This document shows positions 15,772 through 21,835 of a stretch of DNA of 29,253 nt, piece after piece. The stretch's first letter is position 1. The number at the start of each line of letters is the position of its first letter. The stretch lies in the IMG/VR virus record IMGVR_UViG_3300037961_002751, positions 1-29,253 of that record; one strand, written 5' to 3'. The notes beneath the pieces are model-generated. The model was not told the origin of the DNA. It was given only the letters and a program-made list of their open reading frames with translations, and searched no databases. This DNA is from a virus. The position numbers and the translations under genes were made by a program.

Positions 15772-18530
15772 GATGCCAGCAAGCCTCCAGGACGCTTCTG
15801 TTTGATTAATTCAGACTGTACAGCAGCTCCAAGCAGCTTGCCTAACATATTAGCTCTTGGCTCATCTCCCTCAGCCTGTGAACCTTTTGCGTCAACATTG
15901 ACCACAATGTTGCCAACGCCGCCACTATGTGCCTCTACTCCTAACTTGCCATCAGAGCCTCTTCTAAGTGGAAGTATCGCCTCTGGGCCAGCTTCACCCA
16001 TAAGCCCAAGCCTTCCTGATCCACCATTTGCAAACTGGAACAACGTCGGTTTTTTGACAACGCCACCCATCGCGTAAGGAACAATCTTGTTCTGTGCAAA
16101 CGCCATGCCATTAGCAGCCAGTGTTGGCATTGATCCCGGCAGTGGAGTTGGGGCTGGAGTTGAACCGCCACCGCCCCCAAAAATGTTCATGACGCCACTT
16201 AATGCATTTGTAAACGCACTTTGTGCTGCAATGCGTGCCATGTCTTGCAGGATAGAAACCGTCAAAGATCTAAAGTCTGCCTTGCCGGTTGCCACAAAGT
16301 TTGCCAACTCCTCTCCAAGTTGACTGATTGCATTAACGCCCGCCACGGCAAGGTTTTCTGCCAAGTTACCAGATTCTTGGATTAACTCCTGCAATCCAGC
16401 CTTAAACTTGCCTAGCGGAGTTGCGATTTCTGTAAGCTTATCTTTGATTTTTTGATACAACCCAGGGTGATCACTAAGCAGTTCACCCATCTCCTTTAAT
16501 GTTTTGGTGCGATCATATTCCTCTTGAGTAATCTCTCCCGCTAGCACACGCGCTTGCTGTATGCGATCTTGTTTCTGAGCCTCGGCTCGAGCTTTACGAT
16601 CTTCTTCGGCTTGTTCTTTGGCAATCCTTCTATCGGTTTCTTCAGCCTCTCGTCGGTCAAGGTCTATTCTTCTTTTGCTAAATTGATAATCCGCTACCTT
16701 TAGCTTGTACTCTCTGTCCCTACCTTTTGCCGTGGTATCAAGAATTTGCATTCTTGCAATCGCATGCCTTAATCCAAGTTCTTCTTGCTTGGTAAGCGAG
16801 CCAACCTCTTCTGTAAGTCGTGTTTGTAAATCTAACAGGCGTTGAGTTACTGGAACTTTTTCATTGCCGCTGCCACTGCCACCGCCTCCCCCGCCACCAT
16901 TGCCATCGTTAATTGGATCACCAAGGCTGGTGCCAAAAAGACCTTGACTTGGGTTGAACTCATCCATCATGCCGCGATAGCGAGCCGCTATGTCGCTAAA
17001 GCTTTCTTCACCCACAAATCGACCTAGATTTGTGTTGTATTGAGCAAACACTTCCTCTCTCTGCTCTCTTGTAAGCATAGAGTTCCCTCCAAATCTAATA
17101 TTTGTGCCTGGAACTTTAAAATCTTCAATTCCTTTTTGTGCTTTATAGTTAGACAAGGTAGCTTTGTAAATCTCCCCTGGATTGACGCCCATAGTCCGCG
17201 CCTTTATTTCTCTCTGACCCAACTGCATCCTGGTGAACAGGGCTGACAACCCTTTGCCTACAAAATCAAAGAAAGGTCCAAAGGCTGCTGCCATGTTTGC
17301 GACTGCATTCCTAATTGCAGCGACAATTTCAGTGCCAAAAGCAAGAAATTTTGCCGCAACGTTTTTAAGTTTGTCCTCGTTTTCGATGGCAAAGTTAACC
17401 AAATCTGCCATGTAGTTTTGAAAGCCTGCCCCTACCTTTTGGAAAAATCCTCCAAACTTTAAAGTTGCAATACTTAAGGCCAACTCAAGTCTTTGACCTG
17501 CTTTTTCAGGGGCGTCTCCTAACGTGTCTGCCGTTTCTGAATATCTTTCAAAAAGCGTTCTACTAAACTCAACAAAATTTTCAGTACTGACCACCCCGTC
17601 CCGCAACATTTTGTCCAACTCTTGAGTGGAAACTCCAATCGCCTGTGCAAACGTGGCAAACGCACCAGGAAGCCGTTCACCGATTTGCCCTCTAAGCTCT
17701 TCTGCTTGCACCTTATTTTTACTGAACACTTGAGATGCCGCCAGCAATGCCCCACTTAGCTTTTGAGCATCTCCGCCGGTTGCAAGTATTGCTGCTGCAA
17801 AACCTTTGAAAGTGACTACTGCGTCCTCTGTTGATCCTCCAGCCCCAACAACAGCAGCTTTAAGTTTAGTAAATTCTCTGATTGACTGATCAACTGGAAT
17901 CAAGAATTGCTTGGAAATGCTTATAACGCTATCCATGCTCTTGCGATAGTCTTCAGCGCTACTGCTGACACCAGCAAGAGCTATTTTCATTGAATTAATC
18001 TCAGCCACTGTCTCTGCTACTTGACCCAAGGACTGCCTTATTATTCCAACCTGAGCACCAATCGCAGCACCAGCAAAAGCGCCTGGAACTCCTCCAAGAA
18101 CGCCACCACCCAAAGCTCCTAAGAAACCCTCTGGCCCCCCAAATATGCCTCCAGATATTGCAGCACCAGCAATTTGCGTTGTGGCAAGAGCCCTTCCACC
18201 ACTGCGCTGTTGGCGACCTTGCGTTTTTGCTAACTGCTTATCCAGCTTTGCGACATCAGACGTGAGCTGCTTAAAAGTAGTACTGCCAATTTTCGCCTCA
18301 TCTCTTAATGCTTTTAAAGAATCTCTTTGCGCGTTAAGGGTTGCAATGTTTTTAGTGCCTTTCTGAGAAAGGTTCATTATTTCTGCTCTAAGCCCAGCAA
18401 TGTCTGGCTTTGTATCCTTTAAGCTGGACTCTAGGTGCCTGATGCTGTTGGATATTTTTTCAATTACTCTTACCGAGCCTGCGTCGTTGAACTTGACAAG
18501 TATCTTTAGGTCATCAACTTTTTTTGGCAT
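15768..18530 (-). CDS. H: Tape measure protein (H-like)
   Basis: The 920-residue tail length ruler opens with a coiled-coil N-terminal region (about 20-105). A Gly/Ala-rich hydrophobic segment follows (118-165, GGGVLGGVPGAFAGAAIGAQ), then a tape-measure domain from about 178 with SMKIALAGVSSSAEDYRKSM and ELRGQIGERLPGAFATFAQ. A Gly-rich hinge (NGGGGGGGSGSGNEK) leads into a charged helical stretch. The C-terminal region FRSLTVSILQDMARIAAQSA, then GLMGEAGPEAILPLRRG, matches lambda H-like ends. At about 1.5 angstrom per residue this predicts a tail near 140 nm if the whole chain were extended. It overlaps the end of the GT reading frame by 17 bases, as T and H do in lambda-like phages. Confidence 0.92.
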   Translation of the reverse strand: MPKKVDDLKILVKFNDAGSVRVIEKISNSIRHLESSLKDTKPDIAGLRAEIMNLSQKGTKNIATLNAQRDSLKALRDEAKIGSTTFKQLTSDVAKLDKQLAKTQGRQQRSGGRALATTQIAGAAISGGIFGGPEGFLGALGGGVLGGVPGAFAGAAIGAQVGIIRQSLGQVAETVAEINSMKIALAGVSSSAEDYRKSMDSVISISKQFLIPVDQSIREFTKLKAAVVGAGGSTEDAVVTFKGFAAAILATGGDAQKLSGALLAASQVFSKNKVQAEELRGQIGERLPGAFATFAQAIGVSTQELDKMLRDGVVSTENFVEFSRTLFERYSETADTLGDAPEKAGQRLELALSIATLKFGGFFQKVGAGFQNYMADLVNFAIENEDKLKNVAAKFLAFGTEIVAAIRNAVANMAAAFGPFFDFVGKGLSALFTRMQLGQREIKARTMGVNPGEIYKATLSNYKAQKGIEDFKVPGTNIRFGGNSMLTREQREEVFAQYNTNLGRFVGEESFSDIAARYRGMMDEFNPSQGLFGTSLGDPINDGNGGGGGGGSGSGNEKVPVTQRLLDLQTRLTEEVGSLTKQEELGLRHAIARMQILDTTAKGRDREYKLKVADYQFSKRRIDLDRREAEETDRRIAKEQAEEDRKARAEAQKQDRIQQARVLAGEITQEEYDRTKTLKEMGELLSDHPGLYQKIKDKLTEIATPLGKFKAGLQELIQESGNLAENLAVAGVNAISQLGEELANFVATGKADFRSLTVSILQDMARIAAQSAFTNALSGVMNIFGGGGGSTPAPTPLPGSMPTLAANGMAFAQNKIVPYAMGGVVKKPTLFQFANGGSGRLGLMGEAGPEAILPLRRGSDGKLGVEAHSGGVGNIVVNVDAKGSQAEGDEPRANMLGKLLGAAVQSELIKQKRPGGLLAS

Positions 18531-19199
18531 CAGACTGTCTCCTGAGTTCGGTTAGGGCTGATGCCTCCAGGACTTGAAGGCGCTCAAGCATGTCTTGACG
18601 ATCTTCTACATTGTATAGCTCAAACAAGCCACCGGAACCCAGCAGCACCTCATATTTCAGCCCAACATACCCGCTCATGGACACCTGCCACTGGGTCTGC
18701 ATTCGCAGAAACATCATGACAGCGTCCCAATTTTCGTCCCACACCTCGAAATCGTTAGATTCCTTAGGCTTGGGTGCCACGTCTGTGATGCCAAACGCTG
18801 CCAGATCCTCTTGAGTTTTGTCCTCGACAACTTTGCCGCCAGACACCCAGTGAACGGCAGCCTCCTTTAGTTTCCCGCTTCACCCTCCGTGTAAGTGTTG
18901 GTGTAAGCGGTCAAAACTGCTTTGAGCCAGTCGACGTCATCGGCAAGCTCCTCCATTTCTGCAATTGAAAACTTGATTGGGTCGCCGTCCTCGTCAGCAA
19001 CGCCTTCCCATCCAACCAAGACCTTCTTGAGCATTTCTAGCCCAGCACTCTCGTTCAGCGTCTCAAGCTCTGAAAATTTGGCTCTTTTGAAGATAGCCGT
19101 AAACTCAGACGTCTCCATCTTGCCTGCTTTAGTCTCGCTCGGCTCCTGCACTTGCACCGGCCACTTAAAAGTCTTGTCCTTCTTCCGTACAAAAGCCAT
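18514..19199 (-). CDS. GT: Tail assembly chaperone GT, made by -1 frameshifting
   Basis: This is the expected fusion product: 110 residues from the G frame, then a -1 slip at 18870-18876 into the T frame, which is open from there to 18514 and adds 118 residues (228 in total). The joined sequence continues LKEAAVHWVSGGK, a natural-looking domain start. The isolated T frame has only a GTG inside this domain (18846) with SD-like GGAGG 14 bases away, a poor start. The T part (VWDENWDAVMMFLRMQTQWQ, MSGYVGLKYEVLLG) fits small T domains that recruit the tube protein to the tape measure. In lambda, G and GT coat the tape measure during assembly and are absent from the virion. Confidence 0.82.
18867..19199 (-). 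CDS. G: Tail assembly chaperone G
   Basis: The 110-residue acidic protein starts MAFVRKKDKTFKWPVQVQEP and ends in AVLTAYTNTYTEGEAGN. The early KWPV.V..P....K pattern and acidic helices (FTAIFKRAKFSELETLNESA, EMEELADDVDWLKAVLTAY) fit the short tail assembly chaperone of lambda-like siphophages. The start at 19199 is chosen because upstream codons in this frame run back through a terminator hairpin. The ATG has no clear SD. The gene sits between tail tube and tape measure, the position of G in lambda, and its last codons form the slippery heptamer. Confidence 0.85.
   Translation of the reverse strand: MAFVRKKDKTFKWPVQVQEPSETKAGKMETSEFTAIFKRAKFSELETLNESAGLEMLKKVLVGWEGVADEDGDPIKFSIAEMEELADDVDWLKAVLTAYTNTYTEGEAGN
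18870..18876 (-). promoter_or_regulatory. Slippery heptamer G GGA AAC for -1 frameshift
   Basis: In the G frame the last codons read GAA GCG GGA AAC TAA. GGGAAAC is a canonical X XXY YYZ heptamer (lambda uses GGGAAAG at the same place). Slipping back one base replaces the TAA with CTA and opens the T frame. An SD-like GGAGG lies about 8 bases upstream of the heptamer, a spacing resembling the stimulatory SD of bacterial dnaX. Confidence 0.88.
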
Positions 19200-19216
19200 T
19201 AGATAATTGCATAAGC

Positions 19217-19229
19217 GTATGCAGCATAC
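19217..19229. repeat. 13-base palindrome before the G start
   Basis: GTATGCAGCATAC is a perfect inverted repeat with a one-base centre. It lies between the tail-tube terminator and the ATG of G (19199), where a promoter or operator would be expected if G is restarted after termination. No clear -10/-35 pair was recognised. Confidence 0.4.
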
Positions 19230-19231
19230 AC

Positions 19232-19263
19232 AAAAAAAGCCCCTCCGCAAAGGAAGGGGCTTT
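19232..19263 (-). terminator. Rho-independent terminator after the tail tube gene
   Basis: On the minus strand AAAGCCCCTTC pairs with GGAGGGGCTTT (11 bp with one G-U) around a CTTTGC loop. The 3' arm runs into seven T's ending at 19232. It begins 17 bases after the tail tube stop codon. Confidence 0.9.
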
Positions 19264-19279
19264 GTTGCTAAAGCTGCGT

Positions 19280-20227
19280 TTAGGTGTAAACCAAAGAGAA
19301 GTCGGTGTTTGCCGCTGTATCTGGAACGCAAGTGTAAGGAATTTCAAGCATGGCAATACCATCTTGATCGCCATAGCTTACATCCCCAATATCAATCTTG
19401 GATGACGTAAATTGAGCTTTATTGCCTGCCACCGTGCCATGAGTGAATTGCAGGTTGCCCAGAGTCGCATCGTCGTCGACAGCCGAATCAAAGTAATTTT
19501 TAGTGGCCATCTTAACGGCTTCAATTGAAACCGAACCCGTGGCTGCGCGATCAGTAATTAAAACTTCTTTTGAGCCGCCGATCAGCTCTCTGTAGACAAG
19601 TGAGTTGCCTAAGTCAAATGAGAAGCTTTGAAGCGCTCCTGCGTATGACAACAACTCAAAGCTTGTGGTGTTTCCGTTCTTGAAAATTAGAGGGTCGCTT
19701 TGATTTGAATATGTTGGTGTCACCAAAGTGGCGTCATCAGGGGCTACGTAGATGCCAGTGAATGAAAAGTTGATTTGTGGAATTTCACCAACAGTGGCAT
19801 TCAGCGAAAACGTTCCACGACATCCCCTGACCATATGGCGTACGCCATCAATCATGTAGTGAATGGTGACGGACTCAAAGTTTTCACTGACAGGCGTGTA
19901 ACTGACTGTATCCGTCACTGAGGTGGCATCCTCGTTCAAGCCACAAGCCAACAGCGCTTTGCGATACTGAGGCGCAGTGCCTGCAGTGCCAGACCCTGCA
20001 AGCTCAACACTAAATGTGCATTCCACTTTTGTGTTGGCAAGCAACTGCTGTGACGCGCCAAGGTATGGACGGATCAAGTTGCGAGAAACGACATCACTGC
20101 TTTGTGGGGTGATACTTAGATCAGTGACCATGACAGCATCAGCACCTGTGACGGCGATGCCAGTCTCTGTCCCATAAGTGCTCTCAAGTTCAATCAAGAT
20201 GACTCGTTTGCGCAGTAGCAGTGCCAT
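19280..20227 (-). CDS. V: Major tail tube protein (V-like)
   Basis: The 315-residue protein has the beta-rich character of siphophage tail tube subunits. MALLLRKRVILIELESTYGT is a typical opening (E...G....). It is followed by TDLSITPQSSDVVSRNLIRP, TFSVELAGSGTAGTAPQYRK and a strand series (VTIHYMIDGVRHMVRGCRGT, GEIPQINFSFTGIYV). It is larger than lambda V (246) and may carry an added surface domain in the C-terminal half (SFDLGNSLVYRELIGG onward). It lies between the tail terminator-like and chaperone genes, the V position in lambda. A strong terminator follows, in keeping with a high-copy product whose transcript is cut before low-copy genes. Confidence 0.85.
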   Translation of the reverse strand: MALLLRKRVILIELESTYGTETGIAVTGADAVMVTDLSITPQSSDVVSRNLIRPYLGASQQLLANTKVECTFSVELAGSGTAGTAPQYRKALLACGLNEDATSVTDTVSYTPVSENFESVTIHYMIDGVRHMVRGCRGTFSLNATVGEIPQINFSFTGIYVAPDDATLVTPTYSNQSDPLIFKNGNTTSFELLSYAGALQSFSFDLGNSLVYRELIGGSKEVLITDRAATGSVSIEAVKMATKNYFDSAVDDDATLGNLQFTHGTVAGNKAQFTSSKIDIGDVSYGDQDGIAMLEIPYTCVPDTAANTDFSLVYT

Positions 20228-20266
20228 CGTTTTTTCTGGGTGTCTTGTGTGGCGTCTGGACCACGG

Positions 20267-20279
20267 TGTTCATTGAACA
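20267..20279. repeat. 13-base palindrome upstream of the tail tube gene
   Basis: TGTTCATTGAACA is a perfect inverted repeat with a one-base centre, in the 78-base gap between the U-like and tail tube genes. It may be an operator or part of a promoter; no T-run follows, so it is not a terminator. Confidence 0.35.
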
Positions 20280-20305
20280 TCGTAGGCCCACAGGGTTGTT
20301 AGGTT

Positions 20306-20731
20306 TTACTGGGTCAAGTCACTGAGTTCTGTTCTGTAGAGAACGTCAAACTCGCACAGGATCACCCCAGTGGGCTGATCGGCCTCTAATAATTGAAAAC
20401 TGGTTTGAGCTGGCTGCACGTCAATGGCATAACCGCCTAATGTCAGATCTGCCGTCATCTTGGCGTGCAAACTTTCTATGGTGTCGTCCGCTGCTTGGTC
20501 GGGGACCGAAGAACGCTCGATCACGACGATCCGAACTCTCAAAGTCCAGTCTAGGAAAGGCATTGAGCCTCTCTGGATCGGCGTATCGGTGACCGGCTCG
20601 ATCACAAGCGCAGGGGCCTCCCCCCTACTGAAAGGTTCCACCCTGCTGCGATAAATCCTTGTCCCAACGCCTGTCGTGTTGGTGAGTGCGGTCTTGATGG
20701 CCGCCAGGATATTCTCTCTTTTTGTTGTCAT
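20306..20731 (-). CDS. Tail terminator protein (U-like)
   Basis: The 141-residue protein has an N-terminal helix MTTKRENILAAIKTALTNTT followed by IYRSRVEPFSRGEAPALVIEP. Strands LRVRIVVIER and ILCEFDVLYRTELS flank a helix (DDTIESLHAKMTADLTLGGY). This layout (helix, R.R..P....EAPA..V., strand pair, helix, closing strand) is common to tail terminator proteins of siphophages, and the position directly before the tube gene matches lambda U. It caps the tail at its head-proximal end and joins it to the neck. The ATG overlaps the stop of the 47-residue gene as ATGA. Confidence 0.7.
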   Translation of the reverse strand: MTTKRENILAAIKTALTNTTGVGTRIYRSRVEPFSRGEAPALVIEPVTDTPIQRGSMPFLDWTLRVRIVVIERSSVPDQAADDTIESLHAKMTADLTLGGYAIDVQPAQTSFQLLEADQPTGVILCEFDVLYRTELSDLTQ

Positions 20732-20871
20732 GCCTTTGGAATGCCAGGGCCAAGGTCACGTCCATTCTGCAGCACATACACTGCACGCTTGTAGTAAAAG
20801 CTGTCTGTCTTGCCCGCTTTTTCTAGTGTTTCTCTTATCCTGACCCAGTTCTCATAAGTCGTCTTGTCCAC
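20728..20871 (-). CDS. Small 47-residue neck-region gene with GTG start
   Basis: The frame from GTG at 20871 encodes 47 residues opening VDKTTYENWVRIRETLEKAG and closing YVLQNGRDLGPGIPKA. An SD-like AAGGA sits 7 bases before the GTG and inside the end of the upstream gene. The stop overlaps the ATG of the U-like gene as ATGA. Together these are strong signs of a coupled real gene that length cut-offs would miss. The protein is predicted to be mostly one basic helix plus a short tail. I recognise no family. It lies where lambda has Z and may help head-tail joining, but that is position only. Confidence 0.65.
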   Translation of the reverse strand: MDKTTYENWVRIRETLEKAGKTDSFYYKRAVYVLQNGRDLGPGIPKA

Positions 20872-20874
20872 CAA

Positions 20875-21165
20875 TCAGTCCTTCATCAACATTATGCGCA
20901 TAATTTTACCGTCATCGAGCAACATTGGCTCGCGCACTGTGTAAGCAACGCTGTCAACAGTCATTGCATCCCCGCGCGCAACCGACGAAAAAACAGAAGT
21001 CTTGACTACGACTGCATAGTCTGTAGTCAGCACAACTCCATCTGCAATAATTTCTGTTGGCGACTCGAAATAACCTACATCTGTTGCTGCGCCAAAAGTT
21101 ACCGGCACAGTGAATCCAGGTGTGTCGAAGAAAGCGTCGAGATCTTCGGTGAAAGAAATGGTCAT
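20875..21165 (-). CDS. Head-tail joining protein (FII-like)
   Basis: The 96-residue protein starts MTISFTEDLDAFFDTPGFTV, then VTFGAATDVGYFESP. The C-terminal half is a barrel-like strand set SVFSSVARGDAMTVDSVAYT, VREPMLLDDGKIMRIMLMKD. The 'RGD...VDG..Y.V......DG....I.L' pattern is that of lambda gpFII-type neck proteins. The order head genes, FII-like, U-like, V matches lambda. Translation starts directly after the six U's of a terminator, with no separate SD; the G-rich 3' arm of the hairpin would be the only purine-rich sequence near the ATG. Confidence 0.72.
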   Translation of the reverse strand: MTISFTEDLDAFFDTPGFTVPVTFGAATDVGYFESPTEIIADGVVLTTDYAVVVKTSVFSSVARGDAMTVDSVAYTVREPMLLDDGKIMRIMLMKD

Positions 21166-21192
21166 AAAAAATGCCCCCGGATGGCCGAGGGC
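21166..21192 (-). terminator. Rho-independent terminator abutting a start codon
   Basis: On the minus strand GCCCTCGG pairs with CCGGGGGC (8 bp, one U-G) around a CCAT loop, followed by A and six T's. The T-run ends at 21166 and the ATG of the FII-like gene starts at 21165, so terminator and start codon touch. It follows the decoration-like gene by about 10 bases. Confidence 0.82.
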
Positions 21193-21202
21193 GCTTTTGG
21201 AA

Positions 21203-21580
21203 TCAGTTGTACTTCTTCCGGCCTAGGCCAGTGACACTCACGGCGCCTGCGCCAGTTCCACCAGCGACTGTGATTACAGCACGCGCATAACGCTTGATCT
21301 CGTCACTGTTGATGACAAGAGTCTCGACAAGCGCAGTGTTGGCAGTCGTAGTGGTGAAAGCAGCGTCGGTGACATCCGCGAAACTGCTGTTGTCAGCAGA
21401 ATCTTGGATCTTCACTGCATACGTGATGCCTGAGCCACCGGCTTCAGCGTCAAGAATCAAGGTGATATCACCCTCGTAATCGAGAAGGTCAACCCCTGTC
21501 TCGTTGCCAGTTGCGGTGACAACGTCATTTGGTGCGAAAGACAAGACAGTCAGCGTCCGTCTAGTGTTGCCGATGCTCAT
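21203..21580 (-). CDS. Beta-rich structural protein, probable capsid decoration
   Basis: The 125-residue protein starts MSIGNTRRTLTVLSFAPNDV and is strand-rich throughout. It contains GDITLILDAEAGGSGITYAV, VKIQDSADNSSFADVTDAAF and a closing RYARAVITVAGGTGAGAVSV. The phrase KIQ.S.DN..F.DV is typical of phage proteins found next to the capsid gene and often called decoration or structural proteins with an Ig-like or jelly-roll fold. Its position (after capsid, before neck) fits decoration. A terminator directly after it separates it from low-copy neck genes, which fits high copy number. The function is inferred from position and composition. Confidence 0.6.
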   Translation of the reverse strand: MSIGNTRRTLTVLSFAPNDVVTATGNETGVDLLDYEGDITLILDAEAGGSGITYAVKIQDSADNSSFADVTDAAFTTTTANTALVETLVINSDEIKRYARAVITVAGGTGAGAVSVTGLGRKKYN

Positions 21581-21804
21581 TGCTTAGTCCTCTTGCGAGT
21601 GGTTTTTGGCTTAGGCGCCTCTTCCTGAGAAGGCTCTGCTGGTGCAGTGACTTCGACATCTGGCTCGGTAGCCGCTTCTTTAAAAACAACTGCTTTGCCT
21701 AAATTCAACAAAGTCACTGCAACACTGTCGCTGACTTCCAAAATGGAGCCCGCCATGGCGGGCTCCCCGGAAATCATTACTGGCCTCAGAATTTCAATCT
21801 TCAT
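21577..21804 (-). CDS. Small head-region protein with charged tail
   Basis: The 75-residue protein has a short folded part MKIEILRPVMISGEPAMAGS, ILEVSDSVAVTLLNLGKAVV. It ends in an acidic-then-basic Pro/Glu/Lys tail (EPSQEEAPKPKTTRKRTKQ). Proteins with a VLRP....G....G....V.D..A..L...GKA pattern recur just after capsid genes in many phages and probably fill a head-completion or FI-like role; the exact function is unknown. The stop overlaps the ATG of the decoration-like gene as ATGA. It follows the capsid polyprotein by about 31 bases. Confidence 0.65.
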   Translation of the reverse strand: MKIEILRPVMISGEPAMAGSILEVSDSVAVTLLNLGKAVVFKEAATEPDVEVTAPAEPSQEEAPKPKTTRKRTKQ

Positions 21805-21835
21805 GAGTCAGAAACGATGTGACAGTTCACCTGTA

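Noticed and set aside
18514-18846. T as an independent gene from a GTG start
   Set aside because: The GTG lies inside the HWVSGGK motif, the nearest GGAGG is too far, and the -1 slippery site explains expression as GT.
19200-19331. Longer N terminus for chaperone G
   Set aside because: The extension runs back through the terminator hairpin and the end of the tail tube gene; the MAFVRKK start fits the family.
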